In this document: positions 1 to 6,659 of the stretch, piece after piece
Layout: each line of letters starts with the position of its first letter
Position numbering within the stretch: position 1 is the stretch's first letter
NCBI GenBank assembly: GCA_035535015.1
Contig: DATLQU010000054.1
Coordinates: 1-33,642 of the forward strand
Direction: 5' to 3'
Source of the DNA: Palsa-661 sp035535015
GTDB taxonomy: Bacteria > Actinomycetota > Acidimicrobiia > Acidimicrobiales > UBA8190
DNA: 33,642 nucleotides
Made by a program: the position numbers and the translations under genes
The notes under the pieces: model-generated
Seen by the model: the letters and a program-made list of their open reading frames with translations, nothing else
What the model was told of the DNA's origin: nothing
Databases searched by the model: none

Positions 1-744
1 GTCGCCGCGCTTCACGGGCTCGGGCGCCGCCCCGCCACGATCGCCCGCGCGCTAGCGGCCATCCGCGGGTTCCACCGGTTCTGCGTCGACGAACGAGGGG
101 CGACGGCGGACCCGACCGAAGGCGTCGCGACCCCGGGGATCCCTCGCGCCATACCGAAGGCTCTCGAGGAGCACGAGATCATGGAGGTGCTCGGCGCGGT
201 CCTCGGCGACGACGCGAGGGCGCGCCGCGACAGAGCGGTCCTCGAGACCCTCTACGCGACCGGCATGCGCATCTCGGAGCTCTCGGGCCTGAGCTTCGGC
301 GACGTCGACCTCGGGCGCGCAGTGGCCGTCGTGTACGGGAAGGGTTCGAAGGAGCGGATCGTGCCGATCGGCAGCTTCGCGGTGCGTGCGCTGGCGAGCT
401 GGTTCGAGCCCGGCGGGCGGCCGGCGATGGCGCCGAAGCGCTGGGCACGGAGAGCAGACGAGGAGGCGATCTTCATCTCGGTACGGGGGAGGCGCCTATC
501 GCGCCAGGCGATCTGGGCGATCGTGCACGGAGCCGCCGCGAGAGTCGGGCTCGCAGATCGGGTGTCGCCGCACGTGCTCAGGCACTCGTGCGCGACCCAT
601 CTGCTCGAGCACGGCGCCGACATCCGGGTGGTCCAGGAGCTGCTCGGCCACGTCTCGATCGCCACCACCCAGATCTACACCCGGGTGTCGCTCGGCCATC
701 TCCGCCAGGCCTACGAGCAGGCACACCCGCGCTCCGGGCGCTAA
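1..744 (+). CDS. xerD: Tyrosine site-specific recombinase XerD-like, 5' truncated by window edge
   Basis: The reading frame is open from base 1, so the gene begins before the window; the first ATG in frame (181) lies well inside the protein. The visible N-terminal part (ARALAAIRGFHRF) matches the helical core-binding domain of XerC/XerD. The catalytic domain shows the tyrosine recombinase residues in order: Arg in ATGMRISEL (near 268), Lys in YGKGSKERIVPI (near 342), HVLRH (near 571), LLGHVSIATTQIY with the second His and the nucleophilic Tyr (near 649-678). XerD acts with XerC at dif to resolve chromosome dimers. An xerD gene close to scpA/scpB is a common bacterial arrangement, which favours XerD over a phage integrase. 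XerC cannot be formally excluded from sequence reading alone. Confidence 0.88.
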   Translation, partial: VAALHGLGRRPATIARALAAIRGFHRFCVDERGATADPTEGVATPGIPRAIPKALEEHEIMEVLGAVLGDDARARRDRAVLETLYATGMRISELSGLSFGDVDLGRAVAVVYGKGSKERIVPIGSFAVRALASWFEPGGRPAMAPKRWARRADEEAIFISVRGRRLSRQAIWAIVHGAAARVGLADRVSPHVLRHSCATHLLEHGADIRVVQELLGHVSIATTQIYTRVSLGHLRQAYEQAHPRSGR

Positions 745-753
745 CCCAGGCAG

Positions 754-759
754 TATCGT
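754..759 (+). promoter_or_regulatory. Predicted -10 box (TATCGT) for leaderless transcription of the TraR/DksA-type gene
   Basis: TATCGT fits the actinobacterial TANNNT -10 consensus and ends six bases before the GTG at 766, so transcription would begin at or next to the start codon. There is no Shine-Dalgarno sequence. No convincing -35 box is seen. Confidence 0.45.
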
Positions 760-765
760 TGTGCC

Positions 766-1104
766 GTGCCCAACGATGCGTCGACGGTCGATTACCGCGC
801 CCTGCTGGTGGAGGAGCAGCGGGACCTCCAGGCCAAGCTCGAGGAGCTCGGCATCGGTGGTGACAGCCTGACCTACGACTCGAATTTCGCCGACTCCAGC
901 CAGGTGACCGCCGAACGCAGCGAAGTCGAGGCCCTGGCCGGACAGCTCCGGGAGACCCTGTCCGGCGTCGAGCGGGCCCTCGAGAAGTTGTCGGACGGCG
1001 GTGGCTACGGGGTCTGCGAGGACTGCGGCCTGCCCATCGACCCGCTCCGCCTGGAAGCCAAGCCGGCGGCGCGGTACTGCATCAACTGCATGGCGAAGCA
1101 CTGA
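766..1104 (+). CDS. TraR/DksA-type C4 zinc-finger protein
   Basis: This 112-residue protein has an N-terminal helical part rich in Glu and Gln (residues about 9-76) and a C-terminal zinc finger with Cys84, Cys87, Cys105 and Cys108 (CEDCG and CINC). This is the layout of the DksA/TraR family, whose members bind in the secondary channel of RNA polymerase or are small regulators of similar fold. The protein is shorter than E. coli DksA (151 residues), and its coiled coil lacks an obvious DxxDxA tip motif, so a classical DksA role in the stringent response is not assured. The GTG start is chosen because a TATCGT -10 box sits six bases upstream. The site-2 protease gene follows after 4 nt and is probably cotranscribed. 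Confidence 0.85.
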   Translation: MPNDASTVDYRALLVEEQRDLQAKLEELGIGGDSLTYDSNFADSSQVTAERSEVEALAGQLRETLSGVERALEKLSDGGGYGVCEDCGLPIDPLRLEAKPAARYCINCMAKH

Positions 1105-1108
1105 GTCT

Positions 1109-1879
1109 GTGAGCAACCCCTGGGGCCCCGCCCCACAGGGAACACCACGAGGCCAGGGTCCGAACCCGCGCACCGTGGCCTGGGTCATCGCCGGCCTGGC
1201 CCTGGTGGTGGTGCTGGTGCGCACCCACCACATCAGCACCTTCTCCATCCTGGCCTTCTGTGCCCTGATCCCGTCGGTCATCCTGCACGAGGTGTCGCAC
1301 GGGGCGGTGGCCCTGGCCTTCGGCGACGACACGGCCAAGAGGGCGGGTCGTCTCACCTTGAACCCGATCTCCCACATCGACCCGTTCGGGACGATCATCT
1401 TGCCGGTGCTGCTCTCGCTCTCCTCCTTCGGCATCATCGGATGGGCCAAGCCCGTTCCCGTGAACGTGTCGCGGCTGCGCCATCCGAGAAACGAAGGGGT
1501 GGCCGTCTCGCTCGTGGGGCCGGCCGTGAACATCGTGCTGGCCATCCTCTTCGGTTTGGCCTACCGCTTCCTGGTGCCGTTCGCCGACAAGATCACGTTC
1601 AACCCCGGGGGCCTTCCCGGTCCCACGTGGGCACAGTTCATCTTCGTGGCCGGTTACATCAACGTCATCCTGGCCGCCTTCAACCTGATCCCGCTGCCCC
1701 CGCTCGACGGATCGGCCGTCCTCGAGCGTCTGCTGCCGGCCAGTGCCTTGCCGGTGTACTACCGGATCCGGCCTTTCACCATGTTCATCCCTCTGGGCGT
1801 GGTGCTGTTGTTCCCGAGTGCGCTGTCCCACGTCTTCGACCCGGCGCTCAATGAATGGGGTCGACTGCTCGGAATTTGA
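1109..1879 (+). CDS. Site-2 protease family intramembrane metalloprotease (M50)
   Basis: This 256-residue membrane protein has the two M50 signatures: HEVSH at residues 60-64 inside a hydrophobic helix, and NLIPLPPLDG at 192-201, whose Asp completes the zinc site. A GPAVN motif typical of the short S2P subgroup lies at 137-141. About five to six hydrophobic segments are visible and there is no PDZ domain, so it belongs to the compact SpoIVFB/YwhC-like group rather than RseP. Such enzymes cleave membrane-bound substrates, often anti-sigma factors or remnant signal peptides; the substrate here is unknown. The GTG at 1109 lies 4 nt after the preceding stop; an upstream extension would run through the zinc-protein gene and is rejected. 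The stop codon falls inside the first unit of a tandem repeat. Confidence 0.85.
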   Translation: MSNPWGPAPQGTPRGQGPNPRTVAWVIAGLALVVVLVRTHHISTFSILAFCALIPSVILHEVSHGAVALAFGDDTAKRAGRLTLNPISHIDPFGTIILPVLLSLSSFGIIGWAKPVPVNVSRLRHPRNEGVAVSLVGPAVNIVLAILFGLAYRFLVPFADKITFNPGGLPGPTWAQFIFVAGYINVILAAFNLIPLPPLDGSAVLERLLPASALPVYYRIRPFTMFIPLGVVLLFPSALSHVFDPALNEWGRLLGI

Positions 1880-1966
1880 ACCGTCCGGAATTTGAACTGT
1901 CCGGACTCTGAACTGTCCGGACTCTGAACTGTCCGGAATCTGAACTGTCCGGAATCTGAACTGTCC
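1871..1966. repeat. Six tandem copies of a 16-bp unit between convergent genes
   Basis: Six units starting at 1871, 1887, 1903, 1919, 1935 and 1951 follow the pattern GGAATCTGAACTGTCC with variation at a few positions. The first unit contains the last codons and TGA stop of the site-2 protease gene; the remaining copies fill most of the gap before the convergent trpS stop. Every junction contains the palindrome TCCGGA, and two contain GTCCGGAC. No unique spacers separate the units, so this is not CRISPR. Confidence 0.95.
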
Positions 1967-2005
1967 GGCATGGAACCGTTTGGCGGCGTGGCCGACGTCT
2001 GAACT

Positions 2006-2989
2006 TCAGGCCGGCGGCAGGAGACCGGCGGCTCGCATGGCCCGGTCGAGGGTGGCGGCGGCCACGGCATGGGCCTTCGCGGCGCCCTCGGCCAGAACGC
2101 TGGTCACGTAACCGGGATCGGCGGTGAACTCCTCGTAGCGCTGGCGGACGGGGCTGAGGAGGGCGATGAGCGCCTCGGCCACGTCGGCCTTCAGCGGGCC
2201 GTAGCTGGTATAGCCGTCGGCCAGGACGGCCGGGTCCCCGCCGGAGGCGGCGGCCAGGAGCTCGAGCAGGTTCGAGACGCCGGGCTTCGACACCGGGTCG
2301 TAGCGGACCGAGGTCTCGGTGTCGGTGACGGCCTTGCGGATCTTGCGGTCGATCTCCTGGGGCCGGTCGAGGACGAGGATGGTGCCGAGGGGGGAACTGA
2401 CCGACTTCGACATCTTGCGGGTGGGTTCCTGGAGGTCCATGACCCGGGCGGCCACGGGGGGGACGGCGGCCTCCGGGACGACGAAGGTGTCGCCGTGGTG
2501 GTGGTTGAAGCGGATGGCCAGGTCCCGGGTGAGTTCGAGGTGCTGACGTTGGTCGTCGCCCACGGGGACGCGCTCGGCGTCGTAGAGCAGGATGTCGGCC
2601 GCCTGGAGGACGGGATAGGTGAAGAGGCCGACGCGGACGGACTCGGATTCGCCGCCTTTGTCCTTGAACTGAGTCATCCGGCGCAGCTCCCCGACGGTGG
2701 CCGTGCACTCGAGGAGCCAGGCCAGGCGGGGGTGCTCGGGGACGTGGCTCTGGGCGAAGAGCGCACAGGCCGACGGGTCGAGACCGGCGGCCAGGAGATG
2801 GGTGGCCGCCTCCAGGGTGCGCGGGGCCAACAGGGCGGTGTCGTGCTCCTGGGCGAGGGCATGGAGATCGACGACGCAGTAGAAGGCGTCGTTGTCGTGC
2901 TGGAGTGCCACCCAGTGGCGGAGCGCCCCCAGGTAATTGCCGAGGTGGACGTCGCCGCTCGGTTGCACCCCTGACAGGATCCTGGCCAT
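2006..2989 (-). CDS. trpS: Tryptophanyl-tRNA synthetase
   Basis: This 327-residue protein is of normal TrpRS length. It charges tRNA-Trp with tryptophan using ATP. It has the class I signatures: PSGDVHLGN at residues 10-18 (the HIGH-type motif) and KMSKS at 192-196. The start MARILSGVQPSG is the usual beginning of the family, so the ATG whose complement ends at 2989 is chosen; longer readings into 3184 add unlike sequence. A TACCAT -10 box lies eight bases upstream, which suggests a leaderless or near-leaderless message. The gene is transcribed against the surrounding plus-strand genes, convergent with the site-2 protease gene and divergent from scpA. Confidence 0.96.
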   Translation of the reverse strand: MARILSGVQPSGDVHLGNYLGALRHWVALQHDNDAFYCVVDLHALAQEHDTALLAPRTLEAATHLLAAGLDPSACALFAQSHVPEHPRLAWLLECTATVGELRRMTQFKDKGGESESVRVGLFTYPVLQAADILLYDAERVPVGDDQRQHLELTRDLAIRFNHHHGDTFVVPEAAVPPVAARVMDLQEPTRKMSKSVSSPLGTILVLDRPQEIDRKIRKAVTDTETSVRYDPVSKPGVSNLLELLAAASGGDPAVLADGYTSYGPLKADVAEALIALLSPVRQRYEEFTADPGYVTSVLAEGAAKAHAVAAATLDRAMRAAGLLPPA

Positions 2990-2997
2990 GGCTGGCC

Positions 2998-3003
2998 ATG
3001 GTA
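2998..3003 (-). promoter_or_regulatory. Predicted -10 box (TACCAT) for trpS
   Basis: On the minus strand TACCAT matches TANNNT and ends eight bases before the trpS ATG, a spacing compatible with a leaderless or very short leader transcript. Confidence 0.4.
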
Positions 3004-3049
3004 CGGGAGAGCCCTGGTGACGCCGGACACCGGCGCCGCCGAGCGCCGC

Positions 3050-3089
3050 GCTGGTCAACGGAGCGCCGGGCTGGTCAACGGAGCGCCAT
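3050..3089. repeat. Two tandem copies of a 20-bp unit in the trpS/scpA divergent promoter region
   Basis: Bases 3050-3069 and 3070-3089 are nearly identical copies of a unit containing GCTGGTCAACGGAGCGCC, differing at the last two bases. A degraded third copy ending in GGAGCGCCAT follows to about 3108. The repeat lies in the 173-bp region between divergent trpS and scpA, upstream of both predicted -10 boxes. Confidence 0.85.
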
Positions 3090-3149
3090 GGTGTCAGGGG
3101 AGCGCCATCCTGCTCAGCGGCCATGCACGGCATCGGCCCGGGGAACCGG

Positions 3150-3155
3150 TATCGT
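3150..3155 (+). promoter_or_regulatory. Predicted -10 box (TATCGT) for scpA
   Basis: TATCGT ends seven bases before the GTG at 3163. It is identical to the -10 box proposed for the TraR/DksA-type gene at 754-759. It supports leaderless transcription and the choice of this GTG as the scpA start. Confidence 0.45.
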
Positions 3156-3162
3156 CGGCCAG

Positions 3163-3948
3163 GTGGTCGCGCTGGTCTCCACACCTGTGTTCGAGGGTCC
3201 CTGTGACGTGCTGCTGCAATTGATCTCCGAGCACAAACTCGACATCTACGAGATCCCGCTGGCCGAGATCGTGGACGGCTTCCTGGCCGAATTGGCCACC
3301 CTCGAAACCCTCGACCTGCAGGTGACCACCGAGTTCCTGGTGATCGCCGCCATCCTGGTGGAGCTGAAGAGCCGGAAGCTGCTTCCGGGGCCCGACGAGG
3401 TGGACGACGACGAAGAGCTGTCGGGATTCGAGGAGCGCGACCGGCTGCTCGCCCGGCTGCTCGAACTGCAGGCCTACGCGGCGGCCTCCGACGCCTTCGC
3501 CGTGCTGATCGAACAGGCGGCCCGCTCGTTGCCCCGGTCGGCCGGACTGGACGAGGGATTCCGGGAGATGGCCCCCGACCTGCTGGCCGGGATCACACCC
3601 GAACGGCTGGCCGCCGCCTTCCTGATCGGATCGACGCCCCGACCCGAGCTGATCCTCGACCTGTCGCACGTGACGGTGGAAGCCGTCACGGTGTCAGAGG
3701 CCGTGAACGAGCTCGAGGGCCGGCTCCCCGGCGCCGGCACCGTCAGCTTCCGGACCCTGACGGCCCACTGCACGACACGGATGCAGGTGATCGTGCGCTT
3801 CCTGGCCCTGCTGGAGCTGTGCAAGCGGGGGTGGATCGCCCTCGACCAGGGCGAGACCTTCGGAGACCTGGCCGTCACCTGGACCGCACCCGCCCACGCC
3901 CTGTCGGCCGTCGGGGCGGGAGACGGGGTCGAGGAGTACGACGGCTGA
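3163..3948 (+). CDS. scpA: Segregation and condensation protein A
   Basis: This 261-residue kleisin is of usual ScpA length. The N-terminal part (TPVFEGPCDVLLQLISEHKLDIYEIPLAEI) is the conserved SMC-binding region, followed by the helical LVIAAILVELKSRKLLPG segment, an acidic linker, and a C-terminal winged-helix region (about residues 190-250). ScpA bridges SMC heads and works with ScpB in chromosome condensation and segregation. scpB begins 24 nt downstream, as in most bacteria. The start is set at GTG 3163 because the family-like sequence begins there and a -10 box lies seven bases upstream; the longer open frame to 2905 overlaps trpS antisense and is not family-like. Confidence 0.93.
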   Translation: MVALVSTPVFEGPCDVLLQLISEHKLDIYEIPLAEIVDGFLAELATLETLDLQVTTEFLVIAAILVELKSRKLLPGPDEVDDDEELSGFEERDRLLARLLELQAYAAASDAFAVLIEQAARSLPRSAGLDEGFREMAPDLLAGITPERLAAAFLIGSTPRPELILDLSHVTVEAVTVSEAVNELEGRLPGAGTVSFRTLTAHCTTRMQVIVRFLALLELCKRGWIALDQGETFGDLAVTWTAPAHALSAVGAGDGVEEYDG

Positions 3949-3972
3949 GTCCGGACAGCCCCGTTAACTCCC

Positions 3973-4545
3973 ATGGTGCTTCCTGAGGAACATCGGGCCA
4001 TCGAGGCCGTCGTGCTCTCGGCCGTGGAGCCGATCCCGGCCACGCTGCTGGCCGAGCTGCTCGAGCTGCCCGTCGAACGGGTCGAGGCCGCCTGCGCCGA
4101 GCTGGCCGAGGGCTATGCGGCCGAGGGGCGTGGCTTCGTCCTGGCCCATGTGGCCGGTGGCTACCGCTACCAGACCCATCCCGAGATGGCGCCGTTCGTC
4201 GAGCGCTTCGCCCTGGAAGGGGTGTCGTCGCGCCTCTCGTCGGCCGCGCTCGAGTCGCTGGCCATCATCGCCTACCGGCAACCGGTGTCGCGGGGCCAGA
4301 TCGCCGCGCTGCGCGGGGTGAACGTGGACGGGGTGGTGCGGCTGCTCGAACAGCGGGGGTATATCGCCGCCGTGGGCCACGCCCAGGGCCCCGGCCAACC
4401 CGCCCTCTACGGCACCACGCCGGCGTTTCTGGAGAAACTCGGACTGGCCTCACTCGATCAGCTCCCGCCGGTGGAGGACCTGCTGCCCGGGCCCGACGCC
4501 ATGGAGGAACTCGAGGAGCGCCTGCGTCCGGGCGCCGATGCCTGA
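3973..4545 (+). CDS. scpB: Segregation and condensation protein B
   Basis: This 190-residue protein fits the ScpB family: two winged-helix domains, the second with the conserved run SSAALESLAIIAYRQPVSR followed by RGVNVDGVVRLLEQRGYI. ScpB dimers bind ScpA in the SMC complex. The gene lies 24 nt after scpA and overlaps the following pseudouridine synthase by 8 nt, which suggests translational coupling. The C-terminal tail is acidic (EELEERLRPG). The ATG start gives a normal N-terminus and no better upstream start is seen. Confidence 0.94.
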   Translation: MVLPEEHRAIEAVVLSAVEPIPATLLAELLELPVERVEAACAELAEGYAAEGRGFVLAHVAGGYRYQTHPEMAPFVERFALEGVSSRLSSAALESLAIIAYRQPVSRGQIAALRGVNVDGVVRLLEQRGYIAAVGHAQGPGQPALYGTTPAFLEKLGLASLDQLPPVEDLLPGPDAMEELEERLRPGADA

Positions 4546-5458
4546 GGGCAACCCCGCCGACAACGAGACCGTCGAGCCCGACGGCGCCGCGCCGCGACTA
4601 CAGAAGGTGCTGGCCCGGGTGGGGCTCGGCAGCCGGCGGGCCTGCGAGGAACTGATCGCCGACGGCCGGGTGGTGGTGAACGGGGAGCGGGCCATCCTCG
4701 GGCAGCGGGTCGACCCCACCCGGGACCGGGTGGAGCTCGACGGGGTGGCCCTGCCGCTGTTGCCGGGGCTCGTGCACTACGTGCTGAACAAACCGGTCGG
4801 GGTGCTCACCACGGCCGACGATCCCCACGGCCGGCCCACGGTGGTGTCGTTGGTGCCGAACGAGCCGCGGGTCTTCCCGGTGGGACGGCTCGACGCCGAC
4901 AGCGAGGGGTTACTGATCATGACCAACGACGGCGACCTGGCCCAGAGGCTGACCCATCCGTCGTTCGGGGTGGAGAAGGAGTACCTGGCCGAGGTGGAAG
5001 GCGTTCCCTCGGCCGGAGCCCTGCGGACATTGCGGCAGGGGGTGGAGCTCGAGGACGGGATGACGGCGCCGGCCACGGTAGGTGTGGTCGGCCCCGGGGT
5101 GCTGCGGATCGTGATCCACGAGGGCCGGAACCGGCAGATCCGGCGGATGGCCGAGGCGGTGGGCCATCCCGTCCGGCGGTTGGTGCGGACGCGGATCGGG
5201 ACGCTTTGCGAAAGCGACCTCGGCCCGGGGCAGTGGCGGCCGTTGAGCCTGACCGAGGTCCGGGACCTGGCGTCGTCGGCCGGACCCCGCCCGGGCCCCG
5301 GCGCCCGGCCCGCCAAGGGCGACGCCAGGCGCGACCGCAAGGGCGACGTCAAACGCCACACCAAAGGCCACGCCAAGGGCGACCGCAAGGGCGACGCAAA
5401 GCGCGACGGCCCTGGTAAGAGGGGCCGGACAGGCGGGAGCGGGCGCGGCGGTCGGTAG
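4538..5458 (+). CDS. rluB: RluB-type 23S rRNA pseudouridine synthase with basic repeat tail
   Basis: This 306-residue protein has an S4 RNA-binding domain (about residues 19-65, RLQKVLARVGLGSRRACEELI) and an RsuA/RluB/E/F catalytic domain with GRLDADSEGLLIMTNDG; Asp119 is the expected nucleophile. RHPVRRLVR-like and NRQIRRM motifs near 200-220 complete the family pattern. It isomerises uridine to pseudouridine in rRNA, most likely 23S. The last 50 residues (from about 255) form a Lys/Arg/Gly/Asp-rich tail of degenerate 4-8 residue repeats (KGDxKRD, KGHAKGD) encoded by degenerate direct repeats; such tails are common in actinobacterial homologues and probably bind RNA. The gene overlaps scpB by 8 nt. 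The exact target base cannot be told from sequence. Confidence 0.9.
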   Translation: MPEGNPADNETVEPDGAAPRLQKVLARVGLGSRRACEELIADGRVVVNGERAILGQRVDPTRDRVELDGVALPLLPGLVHYVLNKPVGVLTTADDPHGRPTVVSLVPNEPRVFPVGRLDADSEGLLIMTNDGDLAQRLTHPSFGVEKEYLAEVEGVPSAGALRTLRQGVELEDGMTAPATVGVVGPGVLRIVIHEGRNRQIRRMAEAVGHPVRRLVRTRIGTLCESDLGPGQWRPLSLTEVRDLASSAGPRPGPGARPAKGDARRDRKGDVKRHTKGHAKGDRKGDAKRDGPGKRGRTGGSGRGGR

Positions 5459-5470
5459 CATGCGGGGGCC

Positions 5471-6556
5471 ATGGCCTCCCCGACCACGCCCCATCGCGCC
5501 GCCGTGGTGGGCACCGGGCTGATCGGCGGATCCATCGGGCTCGCCCTGCGGGCCCGGGGCTGGCATGTGACCGGACAGGATGCCGATCAGGCTCGGGCCG
5601 AGCAGGCGCGGCGGGCCGGCGCCGTCGACGTCGTGGGCAACGACCCCGACGCCCAGGTGACGTTCGTGGCCACCCCGGTGGAGGCGGTGGCCCGGACGGT
5701 GGCCACCGTGTTCGGCCAGGCCGGGCTGCGGGCCGATGCGGTGGTGACCGACGTGGCCGGGGTGAAGGGACCGGTGATGGCCGCCGTCGGCGATCCCCGT
5801 TTCGTGGGGGGCCATCCCATGGCCGGTTCCGAGCAGGTGGGGCTGGACGGGGCCGATGCCGATCTGTTCGTAGGGGCCACCTGGGTGCTGACGCCGACGG
5901 CGGGGACCGACCCCGGTTCGTATTCGCGGCTTCAGGCCGTGGTGGTGTCGCTCGGGGCCGAGGTGGTGGCCCTCTCGCCCGAGCAGCACGACGCACTGGT
6001 GGCCGTGGTCTCCCACGTGCCGCATCTGACCGCGGCCACCTTGATGAACCTGGCCGACCGGAAGGCCGAGAAGCACGCCGCGCTGTTGCGGCTGGCCGCC
6101 GGAGGGTTCCGCGACATGACCCGGATCGCCGCCGGGCAGCCGGCCATCTGGCCCGACGTGTGTGCCGACAATGCGCCGGCCATCGTCGAGGCCTTCGACA
6201 TGTTGTTGGCCGATCTCTCGGCCATGCGCGACCGGGTGGCCGAGGGGGACCGGGCCGGGCTGCTCGAGGTGCTCGAGCACGCGGCGACGGCGCGGCGGTC
6301 GCTGCCCACGCGTGCCGTGCGGCCCGAACGGCTGACCGAGATCCGGGTGCCCGTCCCCGACCGTCCCGGCGTGCTGTCGGAGATCACCACACTGGCCGGG
6401 GATCTCGGGGTGAACATCGCCGACCTCGAGATCGCCCACAGCGCCGAGGGCGACCGGGGCGTGCTGGTGCTGGTGGTCGACGCCGACGGGTCCGAGCGGT
6501 TGCTGACCGCCCTGCACGAACGTGCCTACCGGGCCACGGCCCACAGCCTCCAGTGA
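5471..6556 (+). CDS. tyrA: Prephenate dehydrogenase with C-terminal ACT domain
   Basis: This 361-residue protein begins with a Rossmann NAD(P) site, VVGTGLIGGSIG (residues 12-23), followed by DVAGVKGPV and GGHPMAGSE; His115 in the latter belongs to the active site of the family. The helical dimerisation domain spans roughly 170-280 (HVPHLTAA and FRDMTRIA motifs). An ACT domain (about 288-361, VPVPDRPGVLSEITTLAGDLGVNI) suggests feedback control by tyrosine. It converts prephenate to 4-hydroxyphenylpyruvate; an arogenate activity is not excluded. It follows the pseudouridine synthase by 12 nt, and a TAGCAT box at 5456-5461 could give an extra internal promoter. The stop codon lies inside the first unit of a six-copy repeat leading into aroA. 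Confidence 0.92.
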   Translation: MASPTTPHRAAVVGTGLIGGSIGLALRARGWHVTGQDADQARAEQARRAGAVDVVGNDPDAQVTFVATPVEAVARTVATVFGQAGLRADAVVTDVAGVKGPVMAAVGDPRFVGGHPMAGSEQVGLDGADADLFVGATWVLTPTAGTDPGSYSRLQAVVVSLGAEVVALSPEQHDALVAVVSHVPHLTAATLMNLADRKAEKHAALLRLAAGGFRDMTRIAAGQPAIWPDVCADNAPAIVEAFDMLLADLSAMRDRVAEGDRAGLLEVLEHAATARRSLPTRAVRPERLTEIRVPVPDRPGVLSEITTLAGDLGVNIADLEIAHSAEGDRGVLVLVVDADGSERLLTALHERAYRATAHSLQ

Positions 6557-6655
6557 CCGTGTGCCCTCCAGTGACCGTGTGCCCTCCAGTGACCGTGTGC
6601 CCTCCAGTGACCGTGGGCCCTCCAGTGACCGTGTGCCCTCCAGTGACCGTGGGCC
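6548..6655 (+). repeat. Six tandem copies of an 18-bp unit at the tyrA-aroA junction
   Basis: Units begin at 6548, 6566, 6584, 6602, 6620 and 6638, with consensus CTCCAGTGACCGTGTGCC; units 4 and 6 have GTGGG in place of GTGTG. The first unit is the end of tyrA including its TGA. Because 18 is a multiple of three, each copy repeats an in-frame TGA for tyrA. Units 1, 2, 3 and 5 also carry a GTG in the aroA frame (6561, 6579, 6597, 6633). Read in the aroA frame the repeat encodes SSDRVP units. Confidence 0.97.
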
Positions 6656-6659
6656 TGAG

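Noticed and set aside
1871..1966. CRISPR array
   Set aside because: The 16-bp units are directly adjacent with no spacers and no cas genes are present.
2069..2974. 301-codon plus-strand open frame across trpS
   Set aside because: Antisense to trpS, which has complete HIGH and KMSKS motifs and normal length.
6522..6659. N-terminal extension of aroA through the 18-bp repeat
   Set aside because: Not taken as the main start, because family-like sequence begins at ATG 6660; kept as a possible alternative in the findings.
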